From positions 1 to 33,632 of the forward strand of contig NZ_CALUAK010000013.1 in NCBI RefSeq assembly GCF_943914015.1: a DNA stretch of 33,632 nt, in the 5' to 3' direction. Both the position numbers and the translations under genes were made by a program. Each line of letters opens with the position of its first letter. The stretch's first letter is position 1. The stretch is from an uncultured Corynebacterium sp. GTDB lineage: Bacteria; Actinomycetota; Actinomycetes; Mycobacteriales; Mycobacteriaceae. Under the pieces are notes generated by a model, which saw nothing but the letters and a program-made list of their open reading frames with translations, made no database searches and was not told the DNA's origin. This document shows, one piece after another, positions 14,919-22,225 of the stretch.

Positions 14919-15417
14919 ATGAACGACGGCTTGCAGGTCACGGACCTGTGGAAGTCCTACTGGTCCATTGACGTGCTCGAAGGCATCTCACTCCACATCC
15001 GCCCGGGCGAAATCTACGGCTTCGTCGGTGCAAACGGTGCCGGAAAATCCACCACCATGCGCGCCGTCATCGGGGTCACCACCGCCGACGCGGGTGAGGT
15101 TTCCTGGCTCGCCCTCATCCAGCGCACCGAGGATCTGCACTCCACCCAGGCCCCCGATCATGTTCCCCATCTTTGTCACGCTGTATACCCCGGCAATTTT
15201 CTTCGGCAAGGTGGATACGTGGTGGATGCAGCTGTTCGCCTGGCTGCCGCCCCTGTCCATCGGCAACGCCCCGCTCCAATACGCCTCCGGCTACATGAAC
15301 CTCGCCCAGTTCAGCTTGTCGATGCTCCTCATGGCCGTCATCACCGCCATCACCGTCGACTACGTAGCCAAGATCTCCTGGGGCAAAGCCCTCAGTGGCG
15401 CCACCCGCGCATCATGA
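14919..15417 (+). pseudogene. Collapsed ABC exporter: ATPase N terminus joined to permease C terminus
   Basis: The first 65 residues are an ABC-2-type ATPase start: LQVTDLWKSY, then GFVGANGAGKSTTMRAVIG with a complete Walker A. At GEVSW the sequence passes directly into LALIQRTEDLHSTQAP, the mid-part of an ABC-2 permease, then after a one-base insertion into IMFPIFVTLYTPAIFF and further transmembrane segments ending GATRAS at 15417. The ATPase signature and Walker B and most of the permease are missing. One large deletion spanning two adjacent genes, plus a frameshift, explains this. Non-functional. Confidence 0.88.
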
Positions 15418-15571
15418 TTTACCCCCTTGAGCACGGGTAATAGCTCCCTGAAAACACAAATGCAGAATTTCAAACCCCACTTTTTGACACAAATGCAGGT
15501 TTTTGTTCGTCCCCCAGGCCAAGGGCCAACTCGAGTGGCAGGATCCCCCAGCCCGTGTGACAATGTGAATC

Positions 15572-16492
15572 ATGAAGTTGGGGGATCATCTCATTCTTAC
15601 TCGGGGGTTTACATCCACGCAGCGCCAGCGGTTCGACACCAGCGAGCTCATCAAGCTCGCCTGCGGCGTCTACATCGATCGGCAAACCTACTGGGACCTT
15701 AAGCACTGGGACCAGTACAAATTGCGCTGCCTGGCGCTCGGCATCGAGGGCCGAGTCCTCGTCGGCAAGGCCGCCGCCACCCTCTGGGGCTTCCCGACGA
15801 CCTACCTCAAACATGCCGACATCCCCATCATCGGAACTGGCAAAAAACGCCCCGGCATCGTAAAAAAGCCCATCCCTTCAGACGACCTACGCATCATCAA
15901 TGTCGATGGCTACGACGTCTTCGTCACCTCCGCAGCTCTCACAATCATCGACATCGCCCGCTGGAACAGCCTCGGCGAAGCCGTCCGCGCCGGCGACTGG
16001 GCGGTGGTGTACAACTACACCACAAAGGCCGAGCTCACCGATGCCCTCGACGCCCGCCACGTAACCAAAGGCATCGACCGTGCCCGCACCGCCGTCCGCC
16101 TCATTAACCATCTTTCCGAAAGCCCCCGCGAAAGCGATGTCAAAGTAAACCTCTTCGTCAACGGCTTCCAGCCGCCCTACCAGCAGGCTGTGATCCGCGA
16201 CTCCGAGGGCGTGGAATTCGCCCGCGTCGACTTCTTCTACCCGGAAAAATCCATCGTCATCGAATACGACGGCCAAGCCAAGACCAATGGGCACGACGGA
16301 ATCATGGCTGTCAACAACGAGCGCACTCGCGAGCGCCGCCTGATAAGCGAAGGCCTCCTTCCGATCAGAGTGGACAACAATTCCTGGCAAAGAAAGCTCT
16401 ACCTAAAAGAACTCGAGCGCTACTGGAACGACGATCGCAAGCCCTTTCCCAGCATTCAGTGGTCCGCGCCCGGTCGTGCGTGGGAGCTCTAA
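15572..16492 (+). CDS. DUF559/AbiEi-like protein with predicted endonuclease fold
   Basis: A 306-residue protein of a type common in actinobacteria. The N-terminal half resembles AbiEi-type wHTH antitoxin proteins (KLACGVYIDRQTYWDL, GRVLVGKAAATLWGF). The C-terminal region has the PD-(D/E)XK/Vsr-like pattern of DUF559: Glu187 (SPRESDVK), Asp220 (ARVDFFYPE) and Glu231 (IEYDGQAK), followed by NNERTRERRLISEGL. It may act on nucleic acid or regulate; no AbiEii toxin gene adjoins it. It starts at ATG 15572 without a Shine-Dalgarno. Codon use is typical of the host. Upstream is the ABC scar, downstream the 88-bp repeats. Confidence 0.75.
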   Translation: MKLGDHLILTRGFTSTQRQRFDTSELIKLACGVYIDRQTYWDLKHWDQYKLRCLALGIEGRVLVGKAAATLWGFPTTYLKHADIPIIGTGKKRPGIVKKPIPSDDLRIINVDGYDVFVTSAALTIIDIARWNSLGEAVRAGDWAVVYNYTTKAELTDALDARHVTKGIDRARTAVRLINHLSESPRESDVKVNLFVNGFQPPYQQAVIRDSEGVEFARVDFFYPEKSIVIEYDGQAKTNGHDGIMAVNNERTRERRLISEGLLPIRVDNNSWQRKLYLKELERYWNDDRKPFPSIQWSAPGRAWEL

Positions 16493-16498
16493 CCCTCC

Positions 16499-16883
16499 AG
16501 ACAAAAGTTACCTGTTTGCAGGAATGACCCCTCCCAAAACCCCAGGTCGCCGATTTCGCGTAGGTGTAAAACGGTACCTTTTGTCTGTCGTGCTCGCCGC
16601 CGAGACAAAAGTTACCTTTTTGCGGGAATGACCTCTCCCAAAACCCCAGGTGGCCAATCTTTCCTAGGTGTAAAACGGTACCTTTTGTCTGCCGTGCCCG
16701 CCCTCAGACAAACGGGAATGACCCCTCCCAAAACCGCAGGTCGCCAATTTAGCCAAGGTGTAAAACGGTACCTTTTGTCTGTCGTGCTAATCCCCCAGAC
16801 AAAAGTTACCTGTTTGCGGGAATGGCCCTCCTAAAACCCCAGGTGGCCAATTTAGCCAAGGTGTAAAACGGTACCTTTTGTCT
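16499..16883. repeat. Four tandem copies of an 88-bp inverted-repeat element
   Basis: Copies at 16499-16586, 16603-16690, 16706-16780 (about 13 bases missing) and 16797-16883. Each starts agacaaaagttacc and ends ggtaccttttgtct, near-perfect inverted arms, with a conserved interior (cccaaaaccccaggt, gtgtaaaac). The 15-16-base linkers are also alike (gtcgtgctcgccgccg), giving a period of 104. The same element recurs at 26747-26880. No protein is encoded. The ends look like a small non-autonomous mobile or palindromic element, but no target duplication is evident. Confidence 0.9.
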
Positions 16884-16887
16884 ACGC

Positions 16888-16893
16888 TATAAT
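16888..16893 (+). promoter_or_regulatory. TATAAT -10 box for tcdA, next to the last repeat copy
   Basis: A perfect TATAAT lies five bases after the right arm of the fourth 88-bp repeat and 31 bases before the tcdA GTG. The -35 region would therefore fall within the repeat, so the element may supply part of the promoter. Confidence 0.5.
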
Positions 16894-16924
16894 CTCCCCA
16901 GCAAACACACGAAAGGAGCGGCCG

Positions 16925-17680
16925 GTGCAATACAGCGAGCGCCACGCAAGGCTGAAGCTGATTTTCGGTGAGGAGGGCCTGGAGAAGCTATATAACTCCA
17001 CGGTGATGGTGCTAGGTCTCGGCGGCGTGGGCTCTGCCTGCGCGGAGGCGCTCGCGCGTGGAGGCGTCGGCAACCTCATCGTCCTCGACCGCGACATAGT
17101 CGACGAGTCCAACATCAACCGCCAGGCCCTCGCGTTCACGAGCACGATCGGCAAGGTGAAGGCCGAGGTGATGGAGAGCATGATCCACGAGATCAGCCCG
17201 GATTGTGCGGTGACCGCCCGCGAGGTGTACCTCACCCCGGAGAATATCCCCGAGATTCTCAGCGGCCTCCCGCGCCCGGATTACGTCCTGGACTGCATTG
17301 ATACGATCACGCAGAAGCTCGCGATTGCGCAGTGGTGCGCGGAGCGCCACATTTACCTCCTCTCCTCCATGGGCGCGGCGAACAAACTCGACCCGGAGTA
17401 CCTCACGTTTACCAATATTCGCCACACGATCAATTGCCCCATGTCGCGCGTGATTCGTGGCGAATCCTACCGGCGCGGCATCCGCGGTCTCGAGGTGCTT
17501 TACAGCAAGGAAGTCCCGGTCAATGTGGCCAACCCGGGCGCGCACACGAAGGGGGAGACGCTCGGCTCGATGAGCTACATGCCGCCGATCATGGGCCAGA
17601 TGATCGCGGGCAAGGCCATCCGCCGCCTGGCCGGTCTCGAGGAGTTCCCCAACGCGCCGAGGATGCGCCGTGATCATTGA
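16925..17680 (+). CDS. tcdA: tRNA threonylcarbamoyladenosine dehydratase
   Basis: A 251-residue E1-like (ThiF/CsdL) enzyme. The nucleotide-binding motif GLGGVGS (31-37) is followed by VLDRDIVDESNINRQ, DCIDTITQK and LLSSMGAANKLDP, all typical of TcdA. It uses ATP to cyclise t6A37 of ANN-decoding tRNAs to ct6A. The GTG start at 16925 has a good AAGGAG at 16912-16917. It overlaps the following tatD by 11 bases, so the two are translated as a pair. The final residues (NAPRMRRDH) form a short charged tail. Confidence 0.9.
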   Translation: MQYSERHARLKLIFGEEGLEKLYNSTVMVLGLGGVGSACAEALARGGVGNLIVLDRDIVDESNINRQALAFTSTIGKVKAEVMESMIHEISPDCAVTAREVYLTPENIPEILSGLPRPDYVLDCIDTITQKLAIAQWCAERHIYLLSSMGAANKLDPEYLTFTNIRHTINCPMSRVIRGESYRRGIRGLEVLYSKEVPVNVANPGAHTKGETLGSMSYMPPIMGQMIAGKAIRRLAGLEEFPNAPRMRRDH

Positions 17681-18341
17681 TACCCACTTCCACCTGGACT
17701 TTCTTCCTGACCCCACGCCATTTAAGAGCGCCCCGATCATCGCCCAGACTCTCACCCCCACCGCCTACCTCGCCCAGCCGCACATCCCCCGCCACGCCCT
17801 CGGTCTCCACCCCTGGTACGCGTCCCTCGACGAGCTCCCCGCCTTCGCCGCCGCTGTCGATTCCACAAAATTCATCGGCGAGGTCGGCCTCGACTACCGC
17901 TTTCCTCACCAAGAAGCTTTTCGACGCCTCGTCGACCTCACCGTCTCCTCCTCCCGCACGCACGTGATGTCCATCCACGCCGTCCGCTCGGTTACTGCCG
18001 TCCTGGACATTCTTGATGAGTTTGATCCGTGCCGCACCCAGATCACCCCGATCATTCACTGGTTTACTGGCACGAGTGATGAGCTCACCCGCCATATCCG
18101 CGCCGGGGGTTTCATCTCCGTCAACCCGCAGATGCTGGAGACCAAGCGTGGTCGCGCGTATGTCACCCAGGTTCCCGCCGACCGTCTGCTTGTGGAGACG
18201 GATCTCCCGCGCGAAGCGGGGGAGATGCTCACGCCGGAGGATCACGCTGCTATTGTGCAGGGAACCGTCGACAAGCTGAGCGAGCTACGCGGGGAGGATA
18301 TGACGGCGAGGATTGAGGAAACTCAGAGGGAGATTCTGTAG
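17670..18341 (+). CDS. TatD-family metal-dependent hydrolase
   Basis: A 223-residue amidohydrolase-superfamily protein. HFH at residues 6-8 (MIIDTHFHLD) provides metal ligands. GEVGLDYRF has the conserved Glu, MSIHA and IIHWFTG carry further histidines, and VETDLP has the catalytic-site Asp. TatD proteins are Mg-dependent DNases acting in DNA or RNA quality control. It is shorter than the usual 255-265 residues but keeps the motifs. GTG start at 17670 inside the end of tcdA. Its 3' end overlaps the convergent 18323 gene by 19 bases. Confidence 0.85.
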   Translation: MIIDTHFHLDFLPDPTPFKSAPIIAQTLTPTAYLAQPHIPRHALGLHPWYASLDELPAFAAAVDSTKFIGEVGLDYRFPHQEAFRRLVDLTVSSSRTHVMSIHAVRSVTAVLDILDEFDPCRTQITPIIHWFTGTSDELTRHIRAGGFISVNPQMLETKRGRAYVTQVPADRLLVETDLPREAGEMLTPEDHAAIVQGTVDKLSELRGEDMTARIEETQREIL

Positions 18342-18775
18342 CCGCGCCACAACTTCTGCCCGGGCTTGTAATCCCCCTGGGGTGTGAAACGCATGGTGGT
18401 CAGAGGCAGCCAGGTGAGGTGCTCGGGGATACTGAGGCACAGCCTCACATTTTCAGGAAGCGTAATCGTCTTTAGTAGGGATGAATCGTTGCTGCGGAAA
18501 TACAGGACCTCCCTGGAATCTGTCCAGGTCAGGTCCTGGGCTTTCTCCTTAGGTATCCCGAGCGCGTCCGCTGCTTCTTGGTCGCTTTGGTAACCACATT
18601 GAAGTGCAAACTCTGCGGCATCCACCTGGTAAGTTTTTGCCATATCTAGTTCAATTGGTGCGGTTTCTCTAGCCAAAGTGGTAGCCAGCGGATCTCTGTT
18701 TAGCCACCACACAACTCCTGTGGCGAAAAGAAGGCAGAGGATAGCCACGCAGGTGAGAAGCCGTTTCAGGGTCAT
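18323..18775 (-). CDS. Membrane-anchored hypothetical protein
   Basis: A 150-residue protein with an N-terminal hydrophobic segment (LLTCVAILCLLFATGVVWWL, residues 6-25) and an extracytoplasmic remainder. It contains LDMAKTYQVDAAEFALQCGY and a short C terminus GYRISL. Two cysteines are in the mature part (LQCGY, LCLSI). I do not recognise a domain. The WW-L stretch ending the segment suggests a retained anchor rather than a cleaved signal. Convergent with tatD; no operon partner. Confidence 0.7.
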   Translation of the reverse strand: MTLKRLLTCVAILCLLFATGVVWWLNRDPLATTLARETAPIELDMAKTYQVDAAEFALQCGYQSDQEAADALGIPKEKAQDLTWTDSREVLYFRSNDSSLLKTITLPENVRLCLSIPEHLTWLPLTTMRFTPQGDYKPGQKLWRGYRISL

Positions 18776-19035
18776 AGGCAGTATCGTAGTTCACCCCGCG
18801 GTCACCGTAAACGGAGGAATAGCAGCAAGCACAGACGTTCGACAACGAACGCACCGCTGTTGCAGCTTACGGCAGCAAAGAATGTGCGTGCGGAACGAAC
18901 GTCAGCTGGCACTTTCTTCGTGTCAATGTCATTGATATCGCAAAGATCGAAACACGGTGATTAGTAATTGCTGTACTCAGGTCAACGGAATTCCCTAAGC
19001 GGTAAAATCGGTGCGGGCGTTCCGTCGAGAAGCGA
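18776..19035. other. Intergenic stretch without a supported gene
   Basis: Nothing I can support as coding lies here. The promoter of the 18775 gene should be at the left edge. Confidence 0.4.
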
Positions 19036-19192
19036 TCACATCCCTAGGCGAGCGAGCGGGAACGTGTGCACCCCGGAGGGGAAGGTGAGAGTGGGGCCGG
19101 TCGCGGTGATGACAGCGAGGAACACCGGCGGTTGCTCAATAACCGCCGCCACCTGCGCAAGCCTCTCCGCGCCGGGGACGATGAGCCTCTCC
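19036..19192 (-). pseudogene. 3'-terminal fragment of an AAA-DUF4143 gene
   Basis: The minus strand encodes LIVPGAERLAQVAAVIEQPP and onwards to GVHTFPLARLGM-stop (TGA at 19038-19036). It is nearly identical to the last 50 or so residues of the gene at 21249-22106; the nucleotide match covers about 155 bases and ends abruptly at 19190. No other part of the gene is present, so this is a duplicated scrap. With the 21249 copy it flanks the secreted/propeller gene pair in the same orientation. Confidence 0.88.
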
Positions 19193-19366
19193 CCACAAGC
19201 TATTCAGTCCGAATTACCAACGAATACAACAAAGCGAGTGACGTACCCTCGAATGGCCGAGGCCTAGCAAAGTCCATTCGGCACTGTGATTTTTGTCATG
19301 TTGTTTTGGGTCGGGAAGTGGTTTTAGGCTTTACCTGACAGACTATTTTGTGGGTGGAGAAATCTT
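19193..19366. other. Intergenic region upstream of the secreted/propeller pair
   Basis: No coding sequence is supported. It must hold the promoter for the 19367-20961 pair; I see no strong consensus boxes. Just before the start, gtggagaaatctt offers a weak ribosome-binding site (GGAG at 19356-19359). Confidence 0.35.
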
Positions 19367-19729
19367 ATGCGAAGCGTTTTGTGTGTTTGTGTGGTGGCGT
19401 GTTTGACCTTTGCAGGGACTTCAGGAGCCGGTGCTGAGGAGTCTGATGCTGGCGCGTTTTCTTCTGCTATGGAGGAGAGCGTAGTTGTCGGTTCAGAAGA
19501 CGCGGTTTCGGGTGAGGCAACTTCGGTTGGTGGAGCGGGGGATGTGGTGTTGGACGTGTTGAATACGGATGATTTCACCGACCCGCAGCAAGTTGAGCGG
19601 GATAAACAGACCACGCGTGCGGTCCCTCAGTATTCGGATGCTGAGCTTGCAGCATTACGGAAAGCTAACCGCGGCCCAGGAGTCTATCCATTCAACATCG
19701 TGCGCAGTGGTTTACTCGAGGAATACTAG
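19367..19729 (+). CDS. Small secreted hypothetical protein
   Basis: A 120-residue protein with signal peptide MRSVLCVCVVACLTFAGTSGAGA and likely cleavage after AGA. The mature part is acidic and Ser/Gly/Val-rich, then more ordered at the C terminus (YSDAELAALRKANRGPG, then YPFNIVRSGLLEEY). No known domain. Its stop TAG (19727-19729) overlaps the GTG at 19729 of the next gene by one base, so translation of the two is probably coupled. The pair is bounded on both sides by DUF4143-gene sequence. Confidence 0.72.
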   Translation: MRSVLCVCVVACLTFAGTSGAGAEESDAGAFSSAMEESVVVGSEDAVSGEATSVGGAGDVVLDVLNTDDFTDPQQVERDKQTTRAVPQYSDAELAALRKANRGPGVYPFNIVRSGLLEEY

Positions 19730-20961
19730 TGGGTGCGATGTCTAAGCTTGTGCGCTTTTTTAGAGGCTTGTCGCGTCCGAAACGCTGGCTGGCGGGCTGC
19801 GGTCTCGGTTGTATAACCGTAGTGGTTCTGATTGGTCTCCTGATGGGCGCCAATGTTGGTGCAACGTACTTTTTTGGGGCGAAGCCCCAGGAGGTTGGAG
19901 CAGAGGCGTGGGACGGCCCGCCTGTGTTAGTGACTCTGAAAAGCGATTACACAGAAACCGGCTTCTTTGGTACTGGACTGGAAACTGCGGACGTACGACT
20001 TCTGCAAGATGGAAAGCTTACCCCCTTGGTGTGGACAGGAACCCACGGAGGAGAATTTACAGCCGTTCCCCTTGACCATGGGTTCGCCCTCACCACCGCA
20101 GAAACCATCACCTTCTACGATTGGGACGGTAACATCACCGGAGATGTAGACTTCCCCGGCATCGATGCAGTGAAACGCTCCGCTACAACCGATGGGTGGT
20201 ACATAGTTTCGAGCGTCACCCATTCAGGAGAGAATACCGATGGGTGGGTTGATGATTATGCATTCATTAACCGCACAGGTGAAACCCATATCGTAACAGT
20301 TAGCGGCAATTCTAGCGCCACCGGAGTGTGTGGAGGAAAGCGCTACATAGCTGCTGTGGATATGGATTACGACGAGTCGACATACGAATCAACACGGCGC
20401 TATCTCAACATCTACGAGGTTGCCGACGAGTGGAAAATCGGCGATCCCCTGTTTACCGTTGAACTTCCGGGGGATCCGCGCCCACTTGCGCACATCTTCA
20501 CGGAGATGGCTCCCTGCAGCGATGAAGGAGTGCTCACAGTTCTTGTCAGCATGGATGATGCGGAAGGGCAAAGCCACATGGCAAGCGCGAACATCGACAT
20601 AGCAGGAAAGTCAGTGGCGTTCACTCCTCTGCCGGACGGTTATGAAGCTCTGCTGCCATATAACAGCCTCATCAGCGATGGGGACTATTACTGGCTGAAC
20701 CGGCACGGCCGCATGTCAAGCATGGACAAGCACACCTCGCGTGTGGAAACAACATGGCAGGCTGATCCCCTGCCGGAGGATGCCCTATATGCAAGCACGC
20801 TGTCCCAAGACTATGTTGTGACAGGCACAAGTGACGAGAACACGTTGTACTTCACCGCGTACGATGCCAAAACAGGAAAGAAAACCGCTCATGTAGCAAT
20901 TCCGAAAGACATGGGACCATCCATACGGATCGAAGATATCGAGCTAGTTAATCCGCATTAA
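19729..20961 (+). CDS. Membrane-anchored beta-propeller-like protein
   Basis: A protein of 407-410 residues. A basic N terminus (SKLVRFFRGLSRPKRW) precedes one transmembrane segment, about residues 23-50 (CGLGCITVVVLIGLLMGANVG), giving an N-in, C-out single-pass protein. The exterior of about 350 residues has repeating strand-rich units with ITFYDWDGN, YAFINRTGE, YLNIYEVADEW, YYWLNRHGRM and TLYFTAYDAKTGK. These resemble PQQ/WD-like propeller blades, though no formal motif is certain. Start GTG 19729 (overlapping the previous stop) or ATG 19738. No catalytic residues are recognisable; probably a sensor, scaffold or envelope-assembly protein. Confidence 0.72.
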   Translation: MGAMSKLVRFFRGLSRPKRWLAGCGLGCITVVVLIGLLMGANVGATYFFGAKPQEVGAEAWDGPPVLVTLKSDYTETGFFGTGLETADVRLLQDGKLTPLVWTGTHGGEFTAVPLDHGFALTTAETITFYDWDGNITGDVDFPGIDAVKRSATTDGWYIVSSVTHSGENTDGWVDDYAFINRTGETHIVTVSGNSSATGVCGGKRYIAAVDMDYDESTYESTRRYLNIYEVADEWKIGDPLFTVELPGDPRPLAHIFTEMAPCSDEGVLTVLVSMDDAEGQSHMASANIDIAGKSVAFTPLPDGYEALLPYNSLISDGDYYWLNRHGRMSSMDKHTSRVETTWQADPLPEDALYASTLSQDYVVTGTSDENTLYFTAYDAKTGKKTAHVAIPKDMGPSIRIEDIELVNPH

Positions 20962-21248
20962 CTAGCGCTTGAGTATCGCAAGCAGGAGCGAACCTGGGGC
21001 AGATCCTTTCTCCACGCAAGCAGTAATTTCGGTGCACGAAAATTCTGCCCCATTTGTACACAGTGCACATTGACGCACGTGAAGGGGCCCTCAAGCAGAG
21101 TGGACGTACCGATCAAACTGTGACAATCCAAGTCCGTTCGTGCGCTCCCCTGAGGCTTCCTGCAACGGCTCGTACCCCGATTTAACGTGGTCACCGTGAC
21201 GAGATCCCCAACTGACTTTCTACTCAGTGCAAGCCTGTTTGTCCGACA
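20962..21248. other. Intergenic stretch between convergent genes
   Basis: No gene or clear terminator is supported in these 287 bases. Confidence 0.4.
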
Positions 21249-22106
21249 TCACATCCCTAGGTGAGCGAGCGGGAACGTGTGCACCCCAGAGGGGAAGGTG
21301 AGCGTGGGGCCAGTCGCGGTAATGACAGAGAGGAACACTGGTGGCTGCTCAATAACCGCCACCACCTGCGCAAGCCTCTCCGCGCCGGGGACGATGAGCT
21401 TCCCGCCGAGCTTCACCTCAATGCCAGCCCACCGTCCGCCGGGCAGGACGCACACGGCATCCATCTCGTAACCGTTCGAATCGCGGAAGTGGTGCACCGT
21501 GCCGCCCAGTGCCTCAGTCATCACGGTGAGGTCGTGAACAACCGCCGATTCAAACAGGCTCCCCAGAAGAGTTGGTTCCCGCATGAGAAGCGTCTCGTCC
21601 GCATTGAGTGCCGCGGCTGCCAGCGCCGGGTCCACCAGGTGATATTTCGGACTCGTCCGCAGTCGGGCTCGGCTTTGAAGTCGAGGTGTCCACGCTGGTT
21701 GCTTCTCGACGATGAAAAGTCTCTCAAGCAGCTCCACATACCGAGCCACAGTCGCCAGCGACAGATCTCCCACCTCATCCCGCAGCGTCGCAATGCTCAC
21801 CACCTCCCCGCTATGGCCTGCGATCGAGCGAATGAGCCGTGTGAAGACGACCGGCGCGTGGCGAATGTCCGCGCGCAGTGAGACATCAGTAAGGTATTCC
21901 CGCAGCAGTTTCCGCGACTGTTCAGGCGTCGCATCGATGTGGGCGGGAAATCCGCTGCGCAGCAGAAGTTCAACGGCTGTGCCGAGTGGTTCAACTTCTG
22001 GATGCGTGGCGGGCTTCGCACCGTCGATGAGGCTCTCAAAGCTCACTGCAGGCGAGTGCCCACGTTGTTTTTCTGCCCAGGTCAGGGTGCGTTTGGCGGT
22101 GTCCAC
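21249..22106 (-). CDS. N-terminally truncated DUF4143 protein
   Basis: A 285-residue protein corresponding to the middle and C-terminal parts of AAA_14-DUF4143 ATPases. It has a region like RSIAGHSGEVVSIATLRDEV, a helical ARYVELLERLFIVEKQP, YHLVDPALAAAAL, and the DUF4143 core EMDAVCVLPGGRWAGIEVKL (PD-(D/E)XK-like: Asp, then Glu-x-Lys). The AAA ATPase N terminus with its Walker motifs is absent. The GTG start at 22106 nevertheless has an excellent aaggaggttg Shine-Dalgarno, so it could be expressed. Probably a remnant of the same family as the intact gene upstream (22226-23476). The last 50 residues are also duplicated at 19036-19192. Confidence 0.75.
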   Translation of the reverse strand: MDTAKRTLTWAEKQRGHSPAVSFESLIDGAKPATHPEVEPLGTAVELLLRSGFPAHIDATPEQSRKLLREYLTDVSLRADIRHAPVVFTRLIRSIAGHSGEVVSIATLRDEVGDLSLATVARYVELLERLFIVEKQPAWTPRLQSRARLRTSPKYHLVDPALAAAALNADETLLMREPTLLGSLFESAVVHDLTVMTEALGGTVHHFRDSNGYEMDAVCVLPGGRWAGIEVKLGGKLIVPGAERLAQVVAVIEQPPVFLSVITATGPTLTFPSGVHTFPLAHLGM

Positions 22107-22225
22107 TGCTCAACCTCCTTGCCCCATTATTTTAACCAAAATGCCAGCTAGTGGGTTCGTACTGTGTAATTTGCAGGGGTTCTACGGTGGAAAATGCAGA
22201 ATCAGCGGGAGTACTCCATGGCGAG

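Noticed and set aside
16628..16834. Protein-coding frame across the tandem 88-bp repeats
   Set aside because: Translation just mirrors the repeated DNA (GVKRYLLS units), the frame depends on copy deletions, and no domain or ribosome-binding site is present.
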